A stretch of 5,284 nt of DNA from Actinomycetota bacterium (GTDB lineage Bacteria > Actinomycetota > Acidimicrobiia > Acidimicrobiales > Ilumatobacteraceae). The stretch spans positions 1-5,284 of the forward strand of contig SYEA01000080.1 in the NCBI GenBank assembly GCA_005800965.1, in the 5' to 3' direction. The notes under the pieces are model-generated. The model was not told the DNA's origin and did not search any database. It saw only the letters and a program-made list of their open reading frames with translations. Shown here in pieces: positions 1 to 5,239 of the stretch; positions within the stretch are counted from its first letter, which is position 1, and every line of letters starts with the position of its first letter. Both the position numbers and the translations under genes were made by a program.

Positions 1-2
1 AG

Positions 3-530
3 CAAACTGGAATCGGTAAGGGTGATGCGGTTCGGCTTGGCTTCGCACATGCAACTGGGGAGATTCTCATCATCCTTGACGCAGATCTCTCCGTGCCGCC
101 CGAAGAACTACCCCGTTTCATTCATCTGCTGCGTGAGAATTCGTGTGAGTTTGCCAACGGGTCTCGACTTGTGTATCCAATGGAAAAACAAGCCATGCAA
201 TTTTTGAACCTCATTGGGAATCGACTTTTCGGAATCACTTTTTCGTACCTCCTCGGTCAACCCGTGCGTGACACTCTGTGTGGCACCAAGGCACTCTGGG
301 CGGACGACTACCGGCGAATTGCTCATCAACGGTCCCACTTTGGTGACTTTGACCCTTTTGGAGATTTCGACCTGTTGTTCGGCGCCGCACGGCTTCACCT
401 CAAGATTCGTGACGTTCCGGTTCACTACAAAGAACGTGTCTATGGTTCGACCAACATTTCACGATTTCGCCACGGCCTCACTCTTCTTCGTATGACTGCC
501 GTCGCAGCCCGAAAACTTCGCTTCGTCTAA
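3..530 (+). CDS. Family 2 glycosyltransferase, C-terminal part (5' end outside window)
   Basis: The frame is open from the first bases of the window and ends in TAA, followed at once by a second TAA. The 175 visible residues are the C-terminal part of a GT-A fold (GT2) glycosyltransferase related to dolichol/polyprenol-phosphate mannosyl- and glucosyltransferases. Fragment residues 1-25 hold the helix and strand before the metal site (GKGDAVRLGF, then ATGEILIILDADLS). Residues 26-28 are the DxD-type motif DAD that binds the divalent metal and the nucleotide-sugar diphosphate. NGSR (52-55) and DTLCGTKA (about 85-92) are the usual acceptor-side family motifs. No C-terminal membrane anchor is seen, so the protein probably acts on the inner face of the membrane on a lipid carrier. 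I recall similar GT2 domains fused behind a SAM methyltransferase domain, but the missing 5' part leaves that open. GC is about 52% by hand count, lower than the genes downstream. Exact sugar and acceptor are unknown. Confidence 0.85.
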   Translation, partial: QTGIGKGDAVRLGFAHATGEILIILDADLSVPPEELPRFIHLLRENSCEFANGSRLVYPMEKQAMQFLNLIGNRLFGITFSYLLGQPVRDTLCGTKALWADDYRRIAHQRSHFGDFDPFGDFDLLFGAARLHLKIRDVPVHYKERVYGSTNISRFRHGLTLLRMTAVAARKLRFV

Positions 531-538
531 TAACCCCT

Positions 539-544
539 TAGCCT
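539..544 (+). promoter_or_regulatory. Candidate -10 box of a leaderless map promoter
   Basis: TAGCCT fits the actinobacterial -10 pattern TANNNT and ends 6 bases before the GTG at 551. Transcription would therefore start on the first base of that codon. There is no Shine-Dalgarno sequence ahead of map, which fits a leaderless mRNA. No clear -35 box is visible. The hexamer is short, so chance occurrence is possible. Confidence 0.4.
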
Positions 545-550
545 TTGGTT

Positions 551-1531
551 GTGCGTTCCACACCGCAGCCACCCCAAGTGCTGCCAGCCGCCAATGAACT
601 GTGCTGGTGTGGAAGCGGTCGCAAATACAAGCGTTGTCATAAGCCCACAGAAGGGCGTGTCCTGCCAGGCGTGGTGAGCCCCATGCGTAGCGTGCCCGAC
701 CACATCGGTCGGCCCCCATATGCCGAAACGGGTCAAGTCAAGCGTCGAGCCGAGCCAGCAGTGAAGTCACCCGACATCATTGCGCGCATGCGCCACGCGG
801 GCGCCACGGCAGCCGAGGTGCTGCGTTTGGCCGGCGAGATGGTCAAACCTGGCATCACCACCGATGACATCGACACTTATGTGCACGACTTGTGCATCGC
901 CCGCGGCGCGTACCCGAGCCCGCTCAACTATCAGAACTATCCCAAGAGCGTGTGCACGAGTGTGAACGAAGTGATCTGCCACGGCATCCCCGATTCGCGC
1001 GAGTTACGAGACGGCGACATCGTGAACTTGGATGTGACGTGCTACATCAACGGCGTACATGGCGACACGAATGCAACCTTCACCGTTGGCAACGTGAACG
1101 AAGAGGATCGCCATCTCATCAAGGTGACCGAAGAGTGCATGTGGCTAGGTATCGAAACGGTCAAACCCAACGCACCGCTTTCTGATATCGGCCGAGCGAT
1201 TGAAACCCACGCCAAGAAACACCGAATGGGCATTGTGCGGGCGTTCATCGGCCACGGCATCGGCGAGCAGTTCCATACCGACGTGCAGATTCTGCACTAC
1301 TACGAACCACGCAACAACATGCTCATGCGCCCTGGTATGACCTTCACCATCGAACCGATGATCACCCTCGGCTCAGACAAGCACCGCATGTGGGATGACG
1401 AGTGGACTGCCGTCACCATTGACGGCCAACGCACCGCCCAGTTTGAGCACACCGTGCTCGTCACCGACGACGGTTTTGATGTGCTTACCGCACCAAATGC
1501 GGTGTCGTCACAATCACCTTTTGCGCGTTGA
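551..1531 (+). CDS. map: Type I methionine aminopeptidase with N-terminal SEC-C zinc motif
   Basis: This cytoplasmic metalloenzyme removes the initiator methionine from nascent proteins. With GTG 551 as start it has 326 residues, longer than the roughly 250-260 of short type I enzymes because of an N-terminal extension. The extension carries a SEC-C motif, CxC(x8)CH at C18, C20, C29 and H30, expected to bind zinc. A proline-rich linker leads to the pita-bread catalytic domain from about residue 70. The five dinuclear metal ligands are all present: D161 (NLDVT), D172 (HGDTNATF), H235 (GHGIG), E268 (FTIEPM) and E299 (QFEHT). The substrate-binding and catalytic histidines H144 (CHGIP) and H242 are also present. 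An in-frame TTG at 545 would add two residues. I prefer GTG because a TANNNT box lies exactly 6 bases upstream of it. The later ATG at 683 would lose the zinc motif. The gene follows the glycosyltransferase by 20 bases. Confidence 0.96.
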   Translation: MRSTPQPPQVLPAANELCWCGSGRKYKRCHKPTEGRVLPGVVSPMRSVPDHIGRPPYAETGQVKRRAEPAVKSPDIIARMRHAGATAAEVLRLAGEMVKPGITTDDIDTYVHDLCIARGAYPSPLNYQNYPKSVCTSVNEVICHGIPDSRELRDGDIVNLDVTCYINGVHGDTNATFTVGNVNEEDRHLIKVTEECMWLGIETVKPNAPLSDIGRAIETHAKKHRMGIVRAFIGHGIGEQFHTDVQILHYYEPRNNMLMRPGMTFTIEPMITLGSDKHRMWDDEWTAVTIDGQRTAQFEHTVLVTDDGFDVLTAPNAVSSQSPFAR

Positions 1532-1542
1532 CCGACCTCCAC

Positions 1543-1548
1543 TAAGGT
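1543..1548 (+). promoter_or_regulatory. Weak candidate -10 box ahead of the alpha/beta hydrolase
   Basis: TAAGGT in the 51-base gap after map fits TANNNT and would give a leader of roughly 28 bases, leaving room for the strong ribosome binding site. A TTGACC lies at 1528-1533, but its 9-base spacer is far too short for a normal -35/-10 pair. The evidence is therefore thin, and readthrough from map is equally possible. Confidence 0.22.
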
Positions 1549-1571
1549 TCGCCTAGCAAGTCCAACCAACG

Positions 1572-1578
1572 AAGGAGG
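1572..1578 (+). promoter_or_regulatory. Strong Shine-Dalgarno site of the alpha/beta hydrolase
   Basis: AAGGAGG, nearly the full complement of the 16S rRNA 3' end, lies 4 bases before ATG 1583 and fixes that start. It is the only textbook ribosome binding site in the window, which sets this gene apart from map and the amidohydrolase, both of which lack one. A CCTCC at 1536-1540 could pair with it in a longer transcript, but this is speculative. Confidence 0.85.
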
Positions 1579-1582
1579 CGCC

Positions 1583-2368
1583 ATGCCCTTTGCCCAATTG
1601 AACGGCCAGAAGATTCATTACCGCGATAGCGGTGGGCGTGGCCCGGTCGTGGTGCTGTCGCACGGTTTTTTGATGGACTCCACGATGTTCGACTCACAAG
1701 TGGCAGCACTCTCCGACAAATTTCGGGTCATCACTTGGGACGAACGCGGTTTTGGTGACACCGAATACGACGGCAAGCCATTTACCTATTGGGATTCAGC
1801 CAACGACTGCTTGGCACTCATGACCCACCTTGGTGTGGATACCGCTGTGCTTGGCGGCATGTCGCAGGGTGGCTTTTTATCGCTGCGCGCTGCACTCACC
1901 GCGCCCGAACGGGTACGCGCGCTGGTGTTGATCGATACTGCGTCGGACAATGACGGCCCTGAAACACTTGCGGCCTACCGCGGCATGGTCGATGCCTGGG
2001 TTACTAATGGGCCATCAGATGACCTGGCCAACATCATCGCCAACATCATCATCGCCGAGCCGACAGAGAACGCAAAGTGGATCGCCAAATGGAAGGCTCG
2101 GCCTAAGGAATTGATGGTGCACTCGGCAGGATGTTTGCTCGACCGCGACGACATCACTGCGCGGATCGGCGAAATCGCCTGCCCGGCACTCATCATTCAT
2201 GGCACCGACGACACTGCCATCAGCGCCGAGCGTGCCGAAGCACTGCGCAAGGGTTTACGCAACGCCGACGACATCGTATGGGTGCAAGGGGCTGCTCATG
2301 CATCCAATCTCACCCATCCACAAATTGTGAACCCACCGCTTCGAGCATTTTTAGAACGTGTCGCCTAG
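1583..2368 (+). CDS. Alpha/beta hydrolase fold protein
   Basis: The protein has 261 residues, normal for a single-domain soluble alpha/beta hydrolase with a small cap, and no signal peptide. The order of motifs is canonical. HGF (27-29) after strand 3 forms the oxyanion hole, and WDERGFGDT (52-60) follows the next strand. G-M-S-Q-G (92-96) is the nucleophile elbow with S94, the acid is D210 in HGTDD (206-210), and the base is H239 in AAHASN. A complete Ser-Asp-His triad predicts a working enzyme. Overall look is like 3-oxoadipate enol-lactonase and related carboxylesterase or C-C hydrolase families, but the substrate cannot be read from the sequence and no gene symbol is justified. The cap region (about 120-190) contains a short duplicated ANII segment from a 12-base tandem repeat. 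It ends 12 bases before coaA, so the two are probably cotranscribed. The start is set by AAGGAGG 4 bases upstream. Confidence 0.93.
   Translation: MPFAQLNGQKIHYRDSGGRGPVVVLSHGFLMDSTMFDSQVAALSDKFRVITWDERGFGDTEYDGKPFTYWDSANDCLALMTHLGVDTAVLGGMSQGGFLSLRAALTAPERVRALVLIDTASDNDGPETLAAYRGMVDAWVTNGPSDDLANIIANIIIAEPTENAKWIAKWKARPKELMVHSAGCLLDRDDITARIGEIACPALIIHGTDDTAISAERAEALRKGLRNADDIVWVQGAAHASNLTHPQIVNPPLRAFLERVA
2027..2050 (+). repeat. 12-base perfect tandem duplication inside the hydrolase gene
   Basis: The unit GCCAACATCATC occurs twice in a row and is followed by ATCGCC, which partly continues the pattern. The copies are in frame and encode ANII-ANII at residues 149-156 in the cap region. This is a short in-frame duplication that lengthens a hydrophobic helix by one turn. 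It may be simple slippage, and no function is implied. Confidence 0.8.
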
Positions 2369-2380
2369 CGTTGGTGCTGC

Positions 2381-3313
2381 GTGATTGACAGGGGTGACAT
2401 CGCGCGCTTTGAGCGATTTGATCGTCAGGAGTGGGCGGCACTGCGGGCCCAGACACCGCTCACCATCCGCGAAAAAGACCTCGAGGCACTGCGCGGTATT
2501 AACGACCAACTTGACCTAGATGAAGTGGCCGCGGTCTATTTGCCGCTCACTCGTTTGCTGAACCTCTATGTGTCGGCCACGCAAAGCCTGCATCGTGTAT
2601 CCACCACATTTCTGGGCACCATCGCCCCAAAGCTTCCGTACATCATCGGTGTGGCGGGCAGCGTTGCCGTGGGCAAGAGCACGCTGGCTCGCTTGCTGCA
2701 GACGTTGCTCTCGCGCTGGCCAGAACATCCCCGTGTGGAGTTAATTACCACCGACGGTTTTCTATATCCCAATGCTGAGCTGGAATCGCGCGGCATTATG
2801 GACCGCAAGGGCTTCCCTGAGAGTTACGACACCCGTCAGTTGCTTGATTTTTTGCGTGCCGTAAAAAGTGGTGAACCCGAAGTCACTGCGCCGATTTACA
2901 GCCACGTGATTTACGATGTGCTTCCCGACCGCCACGAGATTGTGCATCAACCTGACATCTTGATCTTGGAGGGTCTCAACGTGCTGCAAGTCGACTCGCA
3001 CGCCAACGAATTCGTGAGTGACTATTTCGACTTTTCGATTTACCTTGACGCCGACGAGTCGTTGATCGAATCCTGGTTCATCGAGCGCTTCCACGCGCTA
3101 CGACGTACGGTGTTTCAAGACCCACAGAGTTTTTTCAAGCACTTCGCCGATTTGACCGACGAACAAGCCACCGCGTTGGCTGCCCAAATCTGGGAATCCA
3201 TCAACGGACGCAACTTGCGCGAAAATATTGCCCCCACGAAGGGCCGAGCTTCGCTGGTAATCGAAAAAGGCGCCGACCATCGGGTGACCGATGTATTTCT
3301 ACGCAAACTCTGA
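2381..3313 (+). CDS. coaA: Type I pantothenate kinase
   Basis: CoaA phosphorylates pantothenate with ATP to 4'-phosphopantothenate, the first committed step of coenzyme A synthesis, in the cytoplasm. The type I enzyme is classically feedback-inhibited by CoA. The 310-residue length matches the family (E. coli CoaA has 316). The P-loop GSVAVGKST lies at 93-101 with K99. TTDGFLYPN (123-131) contributes the catalytic aspartate D125, RKGFPESYD spans 142-150, and SHVIYDVLPD (174-183) includes H175. ILEGLNVLQ (195-203) is the Walker-B-like segment, and NLRENI (278-283) and the C-terminal GADHRV segment complete the family pattern. GTG 2381 is the only start in frame after the TAG at 2366, and residues close to the N-terminus (ERFDRQEWAALR) are already family-like. 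No Shine-Dalgarno is visible. The hydrolase stop is 12 bases upstream, so translational coupling is likely. It converges with the HTH gene at an 8-base gap. Confidence 0.97.
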   Translation: MIDRGDIARFERFDRQEWAALRAQTPLTIREKDLEALRGINDQLDLDEVAAVYLPLTRLLNLYVSATQSLHRVSTTFLGTIAPKLPYIIGVAGSVAVGKSTLARLLQTLLSRWPEHPRVELITTDGFLYPNAELESRGIMDRKGFPESYDTRQLLDFLRAVKSGEPEVTAPIYSHVIYDVLPDRHEIVHQPDILILEGLNVLQVDSHANEFVSDYFDFSIYLDADESLIESWFIERFHALRRTVFQDPQSFFKHFADLTDEQATALAAQIWESINGRNLRENIAPTKGRASLVIEKGADHRVTDVFLRKL

Positions 3314-3321
3314 CCGCCAAA

Positions 3322-3681
3322 TTAGCGATGCAGAGAATTCAAATAGTTGTACACCGTGATGCGTGATACACCCATTGCGTCTGCCACATCCTCGACGGCT
3401 CGACGCAAGATAAATGCACCGCGCTCATCCAGCAAACGGATGGCGCGTTGTTTTTCGGCACGCGAAAGCAGGGCAAGTTTGGCGCCCAGTTCACGCTCTA
3501 CCGACTCGATCAACCGCTCCATCGCACCGTGGAGGGCCGGCAGTCGCACACCTGCCACCACTTTGCCTTCCCACAGGAGCGGCACGTCGGCTTTGTTCAT
3601 TTCTGCTGCCGACACCAACGAAGCGCCAAGGGCACTCAACAGTGGCTGCACCGTGTCCAGCAGTGGATGTCGCGGCGTCAT
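3322..3681 (-). CDS. Short HTH_22 (YheO-type) DNA-binding protein
   Basis: This 119-residue protein has a C-terminal helix-turn-helix of the HTH_22 / YheO type. The segment LDERGAFILRRAVEDVADAM (84-103) leads into GVSRITVYNYLN (104-115), whose second helix should be the recognition helix. YheO-like regulators are usually around 200 residues or more with an N-terminal PAS-like sensor. Here that domain is absent and is replaced by about 70 residues of mostly helical sequence (MERLIESVERELGAKLALLS, 54-73) that could mediate dimerisation. No membrane segment or signal peptide is seen. It is the second gene of a minus-strand pair: the thiamine-binding-family gene ends 5 bases before its ATG, so the two are almost surely cotranscribed and perhaps translationally coupled. 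A role as local transcription regulator is inferred from the fold. The target and effector are unknown, with the palindrome at 3929-3946 the obvious candidate site. Confidence 0.85.
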   Translation of the reverse strand: MTPRHPLLDTVQPLLSALGASLVSAAEMNKADVPLLWEGKVVAGVRLPALHGAMERLIESVERELGAKLALLSRAEKQRAIRLLDERGAFILRRAVEDVADAMGVSRITVYNYLNSLHR

Positions 3682-3686
3682 GGGGC

Positions 3687-3923
3687 TTACTGACGCGCCA
3701 CGCTGACACTCACAAACGTGGCGCCATGCGCATAGGCGGCGCGCATCATGTCGGCTACAACCGCTGGCATGAGGTCGTCACTTACCGTAAAGGTGGAACC
3801 AAATGGGCCAAACTCCACGGTGATTCCCTGCTGCTCAACGGCAGCAACGGCTTGGGTTACATGCGGGCCGGGTTGGCCTTCTACGAATGGCTCGATGGTG
3901 AATTCAACGACGAGTGCCGACAT
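3687..3923 (-). CDS. Thiamine-binding-family protein (PF01910, MTH1187/YkoF type)
   Basis: This 78-residue soluble protein is slightly shorter than the usual 90-100 of the family. The hallmark N-terminal strand and loop EFTIEPFVEGQPGPHV is at 7-22. A helix follows (VTQAVAAVEQQG), then strand and turn TVEFGPFGSTF (35-45), a second helix (DLMPAVVADMMRAAYAHG) and a final strand GATFVSVSV (67-75). This is the beta-alpha-beta-beta-alpha-beta ferredoxin-like pattern of the MTH1187/YkoF family. B. subtilis YkoF binds thiamine; for most short members, including this one, a thiamine-type ligand is inferred from family membership only. It is the first gene of the minus-strand pair with the HTH protein and faces the amidohydrolase across a 43-base spacer. 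The start ATG is preceded by a G-rich run that forms the proximal arm of a palindrome. The plus-strand amidohydrolase frame stays open across most of this gene, but that is an antisense shadow. Confidence 0.88.
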   Translation of the reverse strand: MSALVVEFTIEPFVEGQPGPHVTQAVAAVEQQGITVEFGPFGSTFTVSDDLMPAVVADMMRAAYAHGATFVSVSVARQ

Positions 3924-3928
3924 CTGCC

Positions 3929-3946
3929 CCCAGCGTAGACGCTGGG
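3929..3946. promoter_or_regulatory. 18-bp palindrome in the divergent spacer, candidate operator
   Basis: CCCAGCGT-AG-ACGCTGGG has two perfect 8-base arms around a 2-base centre. It sits in the 43-base spacer between the thiamine-binding gene (minus, start 3923) and the amidohydrolase (plus, start 3967). It covers the place where a -35 element would lie relative to the TACGAT at 3955-3960, and it begins 5 bases upstream of the thiamine-binding ATG. Dyad symmetry in such a place is typical of an operator for a dimeric HTH protein, and an HTH protein is encoded in the adjacent operon. Alternatively, in an RNA read from the minus strand it could form a 7-bp stem that hides the G-rich segment before the start codon. 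Confidence 0.6.
3932..3937 (-). promoter_or_regulatory. Candidate -10 box for the minus-strand thiamine-binding/HTH operon
   Basis: Read on the minus strand this is TACGCT, a TANNNT match ending 8 bases before the ATG at 3923. It would give a leaderless or nearly leaderless transcript. It lies inside the palindrome, so a protein bound there would block it. The match is short and no -35 element is evident, so the call is tentative. Confidence 0.3.
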
Positions 3947-3954
3947 CTGCGACC

Positions 3955-3960
3955 TACGAT
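3955..3960 (+). promoter_or_regulatory. Candidate -10 box of a leaderless amidohydrolase promoter
   Basis: TACGAT fits TANNNT and ends exactly 6 bases before ATG 3967, the same geometry as TAGCCT before map. No Shine-Dalgarno precedes the ATG, in keeping with a leaderless mRNA. The palindrome at 3929-3946 lies just upstream where a -35 element would be, and no recognisable -35 hexamer is present. Confidence 0.45.
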
Positions 3961-3966
3961 GAGTCG

Positions 3967-5232
3967 ATGGCGCACAACCAACAAACCTCTGCTGCACGCG
4001 AAGTGCACGGCACCGCAAAAGAATTGGCCGCCCACGTGGACGATCTCTATGACGGCGCGGTCGCCCTGCGGCGACGTCTGCACGAATGGCCCGAGGTGGG
4101 CAACCATCTCCCTAATACGCGTGATGCAGTGCTCGCTTCACTCGAAGACCTACCGCTTGACATCACGTTGCATCAAACAACAAGTGGGATTGCAGCCCTG
4201 CTCACCGGTGGCAAGCCCGGGCCAACAGTGATGTTGCGTGGCGACATGGATGCTCTCCCCATGCCCGAAGATACTGGGCTGGATTTTTCGTCACGCACCG
4301 AGAACATCATGCACGCCTGTGGACACGACACACATACCTCGATGCTTGCCACGACGGCACGCTTGCTGGCCGAACGCAAAGACCAATTGCCGGGGCGGGT
4401 GCTGTTCATGTTTCAGCCCGGCGAAGAAGGCCACCACGGTGCCAAGTTCATGCTCGAAGAAGGTTTGCTCGACGTGCCACTACTTGCCGACGGCAGTGCC
4501 TCGCCGATTGCAGCAGCGTATGCGTTGCACATCACCACGGCGATTCCGGCTGGCTGGGTCACTGCCAAGGCTGGGCCGATCATGGCTTCATCAGACACGT
4601 TCGAAATTGTGGTCAACGGCAAAGGTGGTCACGCGTCTGAGCCGTTCCGCACCCACGACCCAGTGCCGGTGGCGTGTGAAATCGTGCAAGCGTTGCAGAT
4701 GATGGTCACCCGTCGCATCCCAGTTTTCGACCCGACAGTGGTCACCGTCACCCAGATTCATACGGGCACGACATCCAACGTGATTCCTGAAACTGCTTAC
4801 ATCAATGGCACGATTCGAGCCGTAAGTGAAAGCACCCGCACAAAAGTGCACGAGCACTTGCAGCGAGTTGCCGAGGGCATTGCCGCCGCACACGACATGT
4901 CGGCTGATGTGAGTGTCAAAATCGGCTATCCGGTCACCGTCAATGACGGGCCAAGTGCCGACTTTGGCATGGAGATTGCCGATGCACTGGTGGGGGCCGA
5001 GAAGTCGGTGCGCTTACCCAACCCGGTGATGGGGGCTGAGGATTTTTCGTACGTTTTGAACCAACTACCGGGGGCGATGATCTTCATCGGGGGCACACCC
5101 GACGGGGTGAACCCTGCGTCGGCTGCACCGAATCACTCCAATCGAGTGATGTTTGATGAACGAGCAATGAAGACCGGTATTTCGTTGTACGCGTCGCTGG
5201 CGTTGCGCACGCTCGGCGTTCGACTCAGTTAG
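3967..5232 (+). CDS. M20 family metallo-amidohydrolase (hippurate / N-acyl-amino-acid hydrolase type)
   Basis: With ATG 3967 the protein has 421 residues, typical of peptidase family M20D amidohydrolases that split N-acyl or N-aromatic-acyl amino acids. Motifs in order are RRRLHEWPE (35-43), MLRGDMDALP (89-98) with D93 and D95, and HACGHDTHT (116-124) with metal-binding C118 and H120. FQPGEEG (149-155) follows with catalytic E153 and metal-binding E154. H188 (ALHIT), GKGGHAS (218-224) at the lid/dimer domain, MGAEDFSY (355-362) and H390 (NHSNRVMFDERAM) complete the set. All expected metal ligands are present, so an active two-metal cytoplasmic enzyme is predicted. The frame stays open upstream to ATG 3748, but those 73 codons run antisense to the thiamine-binding gene, have no family similarity I recognise and are rejected. 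The real N-terminus agrees with family length. A CoA-transferase gene begins 7 bases after the stop. The precise substrate cannot be told. Confidence 0.94.
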   Translation: MAHNQQTSAAREVHGTAKELAAHVDDLYDGAVALRRRLHEWPEVGNHLPNTRDAVLASLEDLPLDITLHQTTSGIAALLTGGKPGPTVMLRGDMDALPMPEDTGLDFSSRTENIMHACGHDTHTSMLATTARLLAERKDQLPGRVLFMFQPGEEGHHGAKFMLEEGLLDVPLLADGSASPIAAAYALHITTAIPAGWVTAKAGPIMASSDTFEIVVNGKGGHASEPFRTHDPVPVACEIVQALQMMVTRRIPVFDPTVVTVTQIHTGTTSNVIPETAYINGTIRAVSESTRTKVHEHLQRVAEGIAAAHDMSADVSVKIGYPVTVNDGPSADFGMEIADALVGAEKSVRLPNPVMGAEDFSYVLNQLPGAMIFIGGTPDGVNPASAAPNHSNRVMFDERAMKTGISLYASLALRTLGVRLS

Positions 5233-5239
5233 TCGCACC

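Noticed and set aside
93..530. Glycosyltransferase beginning at the GTG at 93
   Set aside because: The frame and family similarity continue upstream through the DxD motif to the window edge, so the gene is simply cut by the window, not started here.
1528..1548. TTGACC plus TAAGGT as a sigma-70-type promoter pair
   Set aside because: The spacer is only 9 bases instead of about 17, so the two hexamers cannot act together. Only the -10 was kept, at low confidence.
1536..1578. CCTCC (1536-1540) able to pair with the GGAGG ribosome binding site (1574-1578), as a possible switch
   Set aside because: A five-base match over a long loop is expected by chance and there is no supporting stem or known riboswitch motif.
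2366..2371. TAGCGT overlapping the hydrolase stop as a -10 box for coaA
   Set aside because: It ends 9 bases before the GTG, unlike the 6-base offset at map and the amidohydrolase. The 12-base gap makes cotranscription the simpler reading.
2762..3094. Minus-strand open frame of 110 codons inside coaA
   Set aside because: It overlaps a clearly conserved kinase core on the opposite strand, has no recognisable motif and no promoter or ribosome binding site.
3347..3938. Open frames on the plus strand of up to 174 codons across the HTH and thiamine-binding genes
   Set aside because: They run antisense to two genes with recognisable families, have low-complexity S/R/P/H-rich translations and no family resemblance. 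They are shadows of GC-rich coding sequence.
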